Shown in pieces: positions 1 to 6,277 of a stretch of DNA of 23,812 nucleotides (its first letter is position 1; each line of letters opens with the position of its first letter). A program made the position numbers and the translations under genes. The notes under the pieces are model-generated. The model was not told the origin of the DNA, ran no database searches, and worked only from the letters and a program-made list of their open reading frames with translations. This DNA is from SIG454 sp045578465 (GTDB lineage: Bacteria > Bacillota > Clostridia > Monoglobales > Monoglobaceae), in NCBI GenBank assembly GCA_045578465.1, contig JAZNKJ010000036.1:1-23812 (forward strand), given 5' to 3'.

Positions 1-630
1 AAGGGCATTATGGAGTCAGGGTTTATGGGGATTATTGTTGTTGCGACCAACCCCGTTGACATTATGACAAGAGTTGTTCAGGAGTATTCAGGCTTTAACT
101 CAAAAAGAGTAATCGGAACAGGAACAATCTTAGATACCGCAAGGCTTAGGTATATGGTTGGGGATTATTTCTCCGTTGACCCGAGAAATATTCACGGCTA
201 TGTTATGGGCGAGCACGGGGACAGCGAATTTGTCCCATGGTCTCAGGCGTATCTTGCCACAAAAAAAGTTCTTGACCTCTGCGACGGAGATAATGAGTTT
301 TGTGCAAAGGATTTAGAGAAAATAAGCGAGCAGGTAAGGACCTCGGCGTATACCATTATCAAAGCGAAAAATGCAACCTACTACGGAATAGGTATGTCAA
401 TGGTAAGGCTCACCAAGGCGATTTTGGGGAATGAAAACAGCGTGCTGACCGTTTCGGCAAAGCTTACGGGAGAGTATGGGCAAAACGGTGTTTATACTGG
501 CGTTCCCTGTATTATAGGACGAAGCGGGATTGTGGAAATCCTTGAAATTGATATGACAGAGGAAGAAATGGAAAAACTAGGTTCCTCCTGCAAAACCCTG
601 ATGGATTTCTATGGGGAGATAAATAAGTAA
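1..630 (+). CDS. ldh: L-lactate dehydrogenase, C-terminal two thirds (5' end outside window)
   Basis: Cytoplasmic NAD-dependent enzyme interconverting pyruvate and L-lactate, regenerating NAD+ in fermentation. The frame is open from base 1, so the first ATG inside the window is internal; 209 residues are present of about 315 usual, and the N-terminal Rossmann GxGxxG part is missing. Visible are the ATNPVD strand, LDTARLR (the family's Asp168 and substrate-binding Arg171), HGYVMGEHGDSE with the catalytic His, and NATYYGIGMSM, which matches the conserved Thr246 region. The LDTAR and GEHGDSE context favours lactate over malate dehydrogenase, although the residue that best separates them (near position 102) is outside the window. 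A strong hairpin terminator lies 30 bases after the stop, so this gene ends its transcription unit. Confidence 0.93.
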   Translation, partial: KGIMESGFMGIIVVATNPVDIMTRVVQEYSGFNSKRVIGTGTILDTARLRYMVGDYFSVDPRNIHGYVMGEHGDSEFVPWSQAYLATKKVLDLCDGDNEFCAKDLEKISEQVRTSAYTIIKAKNATYYGIGMSMVRLTKAILGNENSVLTVSAKLTGEYGQNGVYTGVPCIIGRSGIVEILEIDMTEEEMEKLGSSCKTLMDFYGEINK

Positions 631-637
631 TAAAAGA

Positions 638-666
638 TTGACGAAAGATGAAAAATATGATAAAAT
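638..666 (+). promoter_or_regulatory. Sigma-A promoter for dtd operon
   Basis: TTGACG at 638-643, a 17-base spacer, then TAAAAT at 661-666. The -10 box is also the base of the left arm of the ldh terminator. The start point would fall near 672-674, within the hairpin, about 40 bases before the dtd start codon. Prediction from sequence only. Confidence 0.6.
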
Positions 667-702
667 CAAGAATGGCGAAAAGCCTTCTTGATTTTATTTT
701 TT
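661..702 (+). terminator. Intrinsic terminator of ldh
   Basis: The left arm 661-676 pairs with the right arm 682-696 over 15 base pairs, with one bulged T at 673 and a GAAAA loop at 677-681. A T-rich run follows at 697-702. The dtd ribosome binding site GGAG begins at 703, directly after the T run. Confidence 0.85.
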
Positions 703-713
703 GGAGAAAAGTT

Positions 714-1160
714 ATGAGATTTGTTATTCAGAGAGTTAAAGAAGCGTCTGTTAGTGTTGACGGCAAAACCGTAGGGGAAATCGGCCACGGCCTTTTGCTT
801 TTCTTAGGTGTGGGCGCGGGAGACACAAAGGAAATTGCGGATAAACTCATTAAAAAAATATATAAAATGCGAATCTTTGACGATTGCGAGGGGAAAACCA
901 ATTTAAGCTCCGAGGATGTGGATGCTGAGGTTTTGGTTATTTCCCAGTTCACTCTTTATGCAAATTGCAGAAAGGGTAACCGCCCAAGCTTTATTGAGGC
1001 GGCACCACCGAAAGAGGCAAACGACCTTTATGAATATGTTATCTCTCTTTGCAAGGAGAGATTTAAAAAGACTGAGTGTGGAATTTTCGGAGCGGATATG
1101 AAAGTTGCTCTTTTAAACGACGGACCGTTTACCATAGTTTTGGATAGCAAGGAGTTCTAG
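714..1160 (+). CDS. dtd: D-aminoacyl-tRNA deacylase
   Basis: Hydrolyses D-amino acids wrongly attached to tRNA (and glycine from tRNA-Ala), protecting translation in the cytoplasm. The protein begins MRFVIQRVKEASVSV, typical of DTD, and has the SQFTL motif at residues 77-81 and the cross-subunit GP motif as NDGPFT at 135-140 (the usual form ends VT). At 148 residues it is the normal family length. The open frame extends upstream to 648, but the ATG at 714 is chosen because it has GGAGAAAAG at 703-711 just before it and gives the family N-terminus; the longer start would lie in the ldh terminator. It is followed after two bases by mtnN, so the two are co-transcribed. Confidence 0.95.
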   Translation: MRFVIQRVKEASVSVDGKTVGEIGHGLLLFLGVGAGDTKEIADKLIKKIYKMRIFDDCEGKTNLSSEDVDAEVLVISQFTLYANCRKGNRPSFIEAAPPKEANDLYEYVISLCKERFKKTECGIFGADMKVALLNDGPFTIVLDSKEF

Positions 1161-1162
1161 AA

Positions 1163-1846
1163 ATGATTGGAATTATAGGGGCGATGAAACCTGAGATTGA
1201 CGGAATCAAAGCCATAATCGAAAACAAGAAAATTGAGGTTATAAGCGGAATTGAATACATAAGCGGAACTGTGGGCGAAACTGAGGTTGTCGCCGCTCAA
1301 TGCGGAATCGGCAAGGTTTTTGCTGCAATCTGCGCCCAGACTATGATACTAAGATTCGCTCCTGAGAAAATTATCAATGTGGGGGTTGGGGGAACTCTTT
1401 CAAAGGAGCTTTCAATCGGCGATATTGCCGTTGCAACAGAGGTTGTTCAGCACGATATGGATACCTCTCCTCTCGGAGACCCCGTTGGGCTTTTGTCGGG
1501 AATAAATATTGTTAAGATTCCTTGCGACGAGGCGCTCTCAGAGAAATTTGCAAAGTGTGCCCAGGAGCTTAACATCAAGGTTAAAAGAGGGGTTATCGCC
1601 TCAGGGGACCAGTTCATTGCGACAGATACACAGAAAGAAAAGATAAAGAAAAACTTTTCCGCAATCGCCTGCGAAATGGAAGGCGGAAGCATAGGACATG
1701 TCTGCTATGTGAATAATGTTGATTTTTGCGTTGTAAGGGCTATTTCCGACAGTGCAGACGGCGAGGCAAATATGGACTATCCTGCATTTATGAAGATGGC
1801 GGCGGATAATTCGGCTGAGGTAATTAAAAGATTTTTAAAGAGGTGA
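1163..1846 (+). CDS. mtnN: 5'-methylthioadenosine/S-adenosylhomocysteine nucleosidase
   Basis: Cleaves adenine from methylthioadenosine and S-adenosylhomocysteine, clearing inhibitory by-products of SAM-dependent reactions and feeding the methionine and autoinducer-2 routes. The 227-residue length fits the family. MIGIIGAMKPEI carries the conserved Glu at position 11; CEMEG holds Met172 and Glu173; RAISDSADG holds Asp196, which matches the catalytic Asp197 of the E. coli enzyme. The gene starts two bases after dtd and is followed after six bases by a CmpB-type membrane protein. luxS is not in the window, so the use of the S-ribosylhomocysteine product cannot be judged. Confidence 0.96.
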   Translation: MIGIIGAMKPEIDGIKAIIENKKIEVISGIEYISGTVGETEVVAAQCGIGKVFAAICAQTMILRFAPEKIINVGVGGTLSKELSIGDIAVATEVVQHDMDTSPLGDPVGLLSGINIVKIPCDEALSEKFAKCAQELNIKVKRGVIASGDQFIATDTQKEKIKKNFSAIACEMEGGSIGHVCYVNNVDFCVVRAISDSADGEANMDYPAFMKMAADNSAEVIKRFLKR

Positions 1847-1852
1847 GAAGCC

Positions 1853-2398
1853 GTGGCTTTAAAGAAAAGACAACAAGCTGGCGCTTTGGATTATATAATA
1901 AGCTTTTTTATATACAGCGTGGTTTTATGGATTTACAGATTTGTTTTTTCCTGGGCGATAAATCCGAACGGGGTTGAAACGGGAATCCTTTATGGCCCTT
2001 ATGCTCCTTTCTATGGACTATGCATAATGCTTGTTATGTTTATTTTTAACTTAATAAAGAAATACGGCAAGGATAAAGACATAAATCCGACACCTATATT
2101 GCTTGTTGTTATGTCTGTTGTGCTTTTTGGCGTCCTTGAATTTTTTGGTTCGTGGGTTTATGAGATTATTTTCGGAGTTGCCCCCTGGAATTACAGCGGG
2201 ATGCTTTATAACATCAATGGAAGAATTTGTTGTGAAAACACAATTTCTCTTGCGGTTTTTGAGCTTATCTGCGTTTATATCGCACAGCCGTTTTTAAATA
2301 AAAGCTTAAATAAAATGGGAGACGGCGCAAAAATTATAATTGCCATGGCTATTATATTTATTTTGGTAACAGATATTATCTGCACCTTTATGAAATAG
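1853..2398 (+). CDS. CmpB/ABC_trans_CmpB-type putative membrane permease
   Basis: Small integral membrane protein of 181 residues that resembles the Firmicute family annotated as putative ABC-transporter permease (ABC_trans_CmpB, PF06541). The landmarks are an N-terminal hydrophobic stretch followed by a GILYGPYAPFYG motif, a central LEFFGSWVYE helix, the conserved WNYSGMLYNINGRICCEN segment, and a final hydrophobic helix near 155-178. About five membrane spans are likely. No ATPase gene lies nearby, so the transporter label rests on family naming and the true role is unknown. The start is GTG at 1853, supported by AGGTGAG at 1841-1847; the reading begins AL-KKRQQAG. It shares an operon with mtnN and a lipoprotein. 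Confidence 0.75.
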   Translation: MALKKRQQAGALDYIISFFIYSVVLWIYRFVFSWAINPNGVETGILYGPYAPFYGLCIMLVMFIFNLIKKYGKDKDINPTPILLVVMSVVLFGVLEFFGSWVYEIIFGVAPWNYSGMLYNINGRICCENTISLAVFELICVYIAQPFLNKSLNKMGDGAKIIIAMAIIFILVTDIICTFMK

Positions 2399-2408
2399 GA
2401 GAGAAGAC

Positions 2409-3002
2409 ATGAAAAAGATTTGTATTATTATTGGATTACTTATGGTTTTTCTTTGCGGTTGCGACAATGCGCCAAAGCAGGAAGAAACCTGGGCCTTGGA
2501 TTTTGATGCGATGGATAAGGAATTCGGGCAGTATCAGGAAAGCGACAAGGATGATACTGCGGCATACGAAGGCGAAATGGATAAACTGTATGCCAATGTA
2601 GAGAGCTATGTTGATTTTATAATGAAAGACAATGCAAAGGGCATAGTTGATACCCTCTCTACAGCGCTTATTTCTTATTTAGGCGAAGTAAACGGCGTAA
2701 GCTATCCTACTGCGATAGAAATGGCGGAGGAGAGAGTCCTTGAAACCTTTGAAAAAACGGATATCAAAGATCTTTATGACGGGTGGAATAAAAAGCAACA
2801 CGAAATTGAAATAAGCAGGATTAAAATTTTCTCTCAAAGAGCTGAGCTTAAAGAGGCATATCGGAATTTCGGGATTAGAATTACAGATGCAGTCGAAGTG
2901 GAATTTAAAGTTATAGTGGGAAATGATGAGAGAAAGTCTCAAATAAGACTTATTCAAAATGAAAATGGAAGCTGGGGCGCGGATGCCGACTATTTCTTCT
3001 AA
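2409..3002 (+). CDS. Putative lipoprotein of unknown function
   Basis: I do not recognise a family with confidence. The 197-residue protein begins with a short lysine-containing n-region and a hydrophobic core ending in LCGC (residues 15-18), a lipobox-like site with Cys18 as the lipid-modified residue; Cys at the -2 position is less common than Ala or Ser. The mature part is acidic and Lys/Glu-rich with probable helices (residues 30-145), ending in a beta-like segment (VEVEFKVIVG, then QIRLIQNENGSWGADADYFF) that resembles the C-terminal strand pair of small Clostridial lipoproteins. It ends the dtd-mtnN-CmpB operon and is followed by a strong terminator. It probably sits on the outer face of the membrane. 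Confidence 0.72.
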   Translation: MKKICIIIGLLMVFLCGCDNAPKQEETWALDFDAMDKEFGQYQESDKDDTAAYEGEMDKLYANVESYVDFIMKDNAKGIVDTLSTALISYLGEVNGVSYPTAIEMAEERVLETFEKTDIKDLYDGWNKKQHEIEISRIKIFSQRAELKEAYRNFGIRITDAVEVEFKVIVGNDERKSQIRLIQNENGSWGADADYFF

Positions 3003-3007
3003 AAAAT

Positions 3008-3045
3008 AAACTCCTTACGGACATTTCCGTAAGGAGTTTTTCTTA
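3008..3045. terminator. Bidirectional intrinsic terminator between convergent genes
   Basis: Perfect 13-base inverted repeat: AAACTCCTTACGG at 3008-3020 pairs with CCGTAAGGAGTTT at 3027-3039, with a six-base loop. T runs follow on the plus strand (3037-3044), and A runs at 3001-3006 serve as the T run on the minus strand. It ends both the lipoprotein operon and the converging HD gene. Confidence 0.93.
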
Positions 3046-3046
3046 T

Positions 3047-4228
3047 TTAAATTTTAAAGTATTCAAAAATCTTTCCAAAGTCAAGTCCGCCAAGATTTGC
3101 CTTTTTGTATGCCTTATAGGTTTCCTTGTTGGCCTCACGAAGCATAGGGGAGGTTACCCCTGTTATATGAGAAAAATATGTTTCAATATACGCCGCGAAA
3201 ATATCGCAATGCCTGATAAGGAGCCCGTCAATTGGATTATATTTATCTTCATTATAGCTTTCGTTTACTTCTTCGGTTGTAAGATAGACAGTTTCTCCGT
3301 CCTTTTGGATTTTAGTTGAAAATTCGTCCTTTGTGAAATATTCAAGTTCTTCCTGCCAGGTTTTTGGGATAAGAGGATAGATTGTCTCTTTCATCTGGAT
3401 ATCTTCGATTTCCTTTATAAGCTCGTCAAGACCCTCAACTGACTTTTTAACAGGAGAAACAATGTCTCTTGTTAAAACCTCGGGGACATCGTGGAAAAGA
3501 CCGCCGAAGAAGTTGTTGGAAAGCCTCTTTTTGCAGGGGCTCATTCCGCAGGAGCAAAGATAAGATAAAACCGCAACAATAAGCATATGCCCCATAACAG
3601 AGGTTGCGGGAAGTCTTGGGGTTTTTGACCATCTTTGCTGGAAACGGAGCTGCCCCAAAAGGTTTGCAAAGCTTTTAAGGTTTTCGTTATGAACAAACTC
3701 ATCAAAATAGGGAAGCTCTTTAAAGCTGTCAAGTTTAAGGTCAATTTCGCGATGAGTTTTGTCAATTCCATAGCAGGTGGTATTATATGGGTAAATTATA
3801 TCAAATTCCCACTTTGTTGCAAGATAGTGGGCGCTCTCCAAAAGCTTTTTCTCGTTTTCGCAATAGGAAGGGTCTTCATAGTATCTGCAAAATCTTTCAT
3901 AAAAGCCACCGGGGATTTCTTCAAGGTCTTCTTTTAAAGAGGTAAGAACCCAATGGTCTATCTGTTCTCCTTTTTCCGCTCTGAGACGGTGGAAAACAGG
4001 GGGTTTTATGTCTGTTAAAACAAGTCTGTGCAAAAATTCAAAGATACACCCTTCCGCAAGCAAAAGACGGTCTGTATCTTTTGAAAGACCAGAAAGAGTG
4101 TAGGCATAAATCATTTTGTGAGCCTGCTTATCAAGTTCCGTAAAACCCTTTGACGGGCGGATATGGTCATTCCACCGCTCAATTGAGCCTGCGGTGAAAA
4201 TAAACTCAATTAAAGATTTTTTCAGCAT
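3047..4228 (-). CDS. YfbR-like HD-domain phosphohydrolase with degenerate N-terminal repeat
   Basis: Probable metal-dependent nucleotide phosphohydrolase. The C-terminal half matches the YfbR-type HD domain: an Arg-Trp pair at 199-200, His214 in VMGHM, His246-Asp247 in GLFHDVPEVLTRDIVSPVK, and Asp342 in RHCDIF give the H...HD...D metal set. The Trp-to-His spacing of 14 equals that in E. coli YfbR, a 5'-deoxynucleotidase. At 393 residues the protein is about twice YfbR. The N-terminal half seems to hold a decayed copy (RW at 18-19, QAHKM at 36-40, LTDIKPPV at 71-78) in which the HD pair is not kept. RBS AAGGGG lies just upstream of the ATG. It is monocistronic, on the opposite strand to its neighbours, with its own promoter. 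The substrate is unknown. Confidence 0.82.
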   Translation of the reverse strand: MLKKSLIEFIFTAGSIERWNDHIRPSKGFTELDKQAHKMIYAYTLSGLSKDTDRLLLAEGCIFEFLHRLVLTDIKPPVFHRLRAEKGEQIDHWVLTSLKEDLEEIPGGFYERFCRYYEDPSYCENEKKLLESAHYLATKWEFDIIYPYNTTCYGIDKTHREIDLKLDSFKELPYFDEFVHNENLKSFANLLGQLRFQQRWSKTPRLPATSVMGHMLIVAVLSYLCSCGMSPCKKRLSNNFFGGLFHDVPEVLTRDIVSPVKKSVEGLDELIKEIEDIQMKETIYPLIPKTWQEELEYFTKDEFSTKIQKDGETVYLTTEEVNESYNEDKYNPIDGLLIRHCDIFAAYIETYFSHITGVTSPMLREANKETYKAYKKANLGGLDFGKIFEYFKI

Positions 4229-4260
4229 AAGAAAACCCCTTTTTAAAAACTTATAAAGAC

Positions 4261-4289
4261 ATTATACAACAATAATGCGAAAAATTCAA
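4261..4289 (-). promoter_or_regulatory. Sigma-A promoter for the HD-domain gene (minus strand)
   Basis: Read on the minus strand: TTGAAT (4289-4284), a 17-base spacer, then TATAAT (4266-4261), giving a start point near 4254 and a leader of about 25 bases. It is back to back with the plus-strand promoter at 4297-4325; the two -35 boxes are only seven bases apart. Confidence 0.75.
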
Positions 4290-4296
4290 TTATATA

Positions 4297-4325
4297 TTGA
4301 CTAATTTTAAAAAATATTGTAAAAT
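4297..4325 (+). promoter_or_regulatory. Sigma-A promoter for the DivIVA-like gene
   Basis: TTGACT at 4297-4302, a 17-base spacer, then TAAAAT at 4320-4325, about 30 bases before the ribosome binding site GGAGGTG at 4351-4357. It forms a divergent pair with the minus-strand promoter at 4261-4289. Confidence 0.75.
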
Positions 4326-4363
4326 TATATAGTAATAATGTAATAATGCCGGAGGTGTCTTAA

Positions 4364-4960
4364 ATGGCTGGGCAGAAATTCAGAAAAAGGCTTTTTGGTT
4401 TCAAAAAAGCTGATGTTTATGATTATATAAAAGAGCTTGACGAAAGATATGCGCAGGAAAGTCGCGAAAAGGATATGGAAATTGCGAAAATAACTGCGGA
4501 AAAAGAGTCTCTTTATGAAAGATATGACGAGCTCCAGAGCAAGAGGGAAATTATTGTTTCCGTTCTTGAAAGAGCTCATGTTGATGCGGACAAATTGCGT
4601 GAAGAAGCAAAGAATGATATTCTTGAAATGAAAAAGGTTGCCGAAGCCGAGATTGAAGATAAGAAGGCAGAGGCTAACCGCGAGATTGAGCTTAAACGCC
4701 GTGCTCTTCGCAATATGTATGAAAGCGAAACAAGAAAGATTGAGCATTTAAGAAACGAAGTTACAGAGCTTAGACGAAATTCTCTCGAATCAATTCAGCT
4801 TTTTGAGAGAGAGCTTGCAGACATCGAAACAAAGCTTGGTTACAGAGAAAGCTCTGCCGCTGAATCTATCGGCGAGGTCCAGAGAGGAAAAGGCATTGAG
4901 CCGTTTTCAGGAGTAAAAATTCCGATTAAGGTTATAAGACGCAAAACCGAGGCTATATAA
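4364..4960 (+). CDS. DivIVA-like coiled-coil protein
   Basis: A 198-residue protein. The N-terminus FRKRLFGFKKADVYDYIKEL resembles the DivIVA/GpsB lipid-binding domain signature (an F/Y-G-F turn followed by a Val-Asp helix). Residues about 25-155 are almost entirely charged heptad-like sequence (Glu, Lys, Arg, Leu) expected to form a long parallel coiled coil; the last 40 residues are a short basic tail (KIPIKVIRRKTEAI). Family members localise to curved membrane at the septum or poles and recruit cell-division or wall-synthesis factors. The start has GGAGGTG seven bases upstream and a good promoter. It is unlike classic divIVA in location, since no ftsZ/ylm genes are near, so it may be a paralogue with another partner. 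Confidence 0.75.
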   Translation: MAGQKFRKRLFGFKKADVYDYIKELDERYAQESREKDMEIAKITAEKESLYERYDELQSKREIIVSVLERAHVDADKLREEAKNDILEMKKVAEAEIEDKKAEANREIELKRRALRNMYESETRKIEHLRNEVTELRRNSLESIQLFERELADIETKLGYRESSAAESIGEVQRGKGIEPFSGVKIPIKVIRRKTEAI

Positions 4961-4976
4961 TAAAAATGCAAAAGGA

Positions 4977-5000
4977 GGGGAGTTTTTAAACTTCCCTTTT
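4977..5000 (+). terminator. Probable terminator after the DivIVA-like gene
   Basis: GGGGAGT (4977-4983) pairs with ACTTCCC (4990-4996), with one G-U pair, followed by TTTT at 4997-5000. The stem is shorter than that of the other terminators here, so it may be leaky. Confidence 0.5.
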
Positions 5001-5016
5001 AAACTGAATGAGAGAA

Positions 5017-5105
5017 ATGTCGTATTTTGGTGGCAAAGAAAAAAGATGCGACATATTATAGAATGTGGACTGAAATTTCCTGAAAAAAGTCAGGAAGGAA
5101 GGAGG
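5017..5105 (+). promoter_or_regulatory. Structured leader before the cysteine desulfurase gene
   Basis: Two hairpins precede the start codon. The first pairs ATGTCGTAT (5017-5025) with ATGCGACAT (5046-5054), one wobble, 20-base loop. The second pairs TTCCTGA (5077-5083) with TCAGGAA (5090-5096) and ends just before the ribosome binding site GGAGG at 5101-5105. I could not place a convincing promoter. It matches no riboswitch class that I recognise. A role in controlling translation is possible but is inference. Confidence 0.4.
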
Positions 5106-5113
5106 CAAAGCCC

Positions 5114-6259
5114 ATGGAGGTATATCTTGACAACAGCTCAACGACTAAAATGTTTGATGAGTGCGTAGAAAAAATGAGCGCAGCTATGCGGGAAAGTTAC
5201 GGAAATCCCTCATCCCTTCACAGAAAGGGGATAGAGGCGGAAAAGCTTATTAAATATGCAAAAGAAACTATAAGCGAATCCTTACGGGTAAGCCCCAACG
5301 AGATTTTCTTCACATCAGGCGGAACTGAGGCGGATAACTTTGCCATAAGAGGTGCCATAAAAGCTAATCGCGGTAAGCACATCTTAACCACCGCAGTTGA
5401 ACACCCTGCGGTCCTTTCCACCCTTGAATATCTTAGTGAGCGTGGATATAAAGTGGAAAAAATACCCGTAAAAAAAGACGGAATTATTGATATAGACGCA
5501 TATGCAAAAATGGTAAGACCTGACACGGTTCTGGTTACGGCCATGTTTGTTAATAACGAAACAGGTGCGGTTATGCCTGTGGCTCAGATGAGTAAGATTT
5601 TAAAGAGCAAAAACCCAAACGGCGTTTTCCATGTTGATGCTGTTCAGGCATACGGGAAGTTTCCGTTTACGGCGGCGAAAATCGGGGCAGATTTAATAAG
5701 TCTCAGCTCTCATAAAATTCACGGCCCGAAAGGTGTGGGCGCTCTTTATATCAAGAATAAAACAAAAATTGCGCCGATTATTTTCGGTGGCGGCCAGCAA
5801 AACAATTTAAGACCTGGAACAGAAAATGTTCACGGCATATACGGTTTTGGCCTTGCAGCTGCCCTTTCCCATAAAAATATTATGGAAAAGGAAGAGAAGA
5901 TGAGAGCGCTTCTCCTTCGTCTTAAAGAGGGGATTGAAAAAAATATTCCCGATATTAAGATTAACACCCCTAAAGAGTGTGCTCCTCATATTTTGAATGT
6001 TTCCTTCAAAGGAACAAAATCTGAGGTGCTTCTCCACAGCCTTGAAATTGAGGGGATTTATGTTTCCTCAGGCTCGGCTTGTTCAAGTCATAAGAAAGGC
6101 CCGAGCTATGTTCTCTCTTCAATGGGGGTTGACAAAAACTTAATTGACGGAACACTTCGGTTCAGTCTCAGTGAGTTTACAACCTTAGAGGAAATTGATT
6201 ATGCTCTGGATTGTCTTATTAAAACCGTAAAACGAAACAGAGCGCTTATGCGTAAATAG
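5114..6259 (+). CDS. nifS: Cysteine desulfurase (NifS/IscS family), probably the ThiI partner
   Basis: Pyridoxal-phosphate enzyme that takes sulfur from L-cysteine as a persulfide, giving alanine. The 381 residues show the NifS fold-type I features: YLDNSSTT at the N-terminus, TSGGTEADN at 67-75, His97 in VEHPAV, VDAVQ with Asp175, the PLP lysine Lys201 in SSHKIHGPKG, and the mobile catalytic loop SGSACSS with Cys323. It is followed after 18 bases by thiI. In Bacillus subtilis the neighbouring desulfurase NifZ gives sulfur to ThiI for 4-thiouridine in tRNA, so the same role is inferred here, in contrast to SufS, which would sit among suf genes. The RBS GGAGG at 5101-5105 supports the ATG at 5114. 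Confidence 0.94.
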   Translation: MEVYLDNSSTTKMFDECVEKMSAAMRESYGNPSSLHRKGIEAEKLIKYAKETISESLRVSPNEIFFTSGGTEADNFAIRGAIKANRGKHILTTAVEHPAVLSTLEYLSERGYKVEKIPVKKDGIIDIDAYAKMVRPDTVLVTAMFVNNETGAVMPVAQMSKILKSKNPNGVFHVDAVQAYGKFPFTAAKIGADLISLSSHKIHGPKGVGALYIKNKTKIAPIIFGGGQQNNLRPGTENVHGIYGFGLAAALSHKNIMEKEEKMRALLLRLKEGIEKNIPDIKINTPKECAPHILNVSFKGTKSEVLLHSLEIEGIYVSSGSACSSHKKGPSYVLSSMGVDKNLIDGTLRFSLSEFTTLEEIDYALDCLIKTVKRNRALMRK

Positions 6260-6277
6260 ATTGAAAGGAAGATACAG

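Noticed and set aside
648..713. Extended N-terminus of the D-aminoacyl-tRNA deacylase starting at 648
   Set aside because: The extra 22 residues are encoded by the ldh terminator hairpin and precede the family N-terminus; ATG 714 has the ribosome binding site.
3003..3046. Attachment site or insertion scar suggested by the perfect inverted repeat
   Set aside because: It lies between convergent genes and has A and T runs on both sides, which fits a bidirectional terminator.
4325..4747. Long open frame on the minus strand opposite the DivIVA-like gene (140 residues)
   Set aside because: It is the antisense of a coiled-coil gene with a clear promoter and ribosome binding site; its Phe/Leu-rich product is the usual artefact of antisense Glu/Lys-rich codons.
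5026..5054. T-box riboswitch in the desulfurase leader (because of a GGTGG element)
   Set aside because: The T-box sequence is not matched beyond GGTGG, the leader is too short for the specifier stem, and no terminator with a T run follows.
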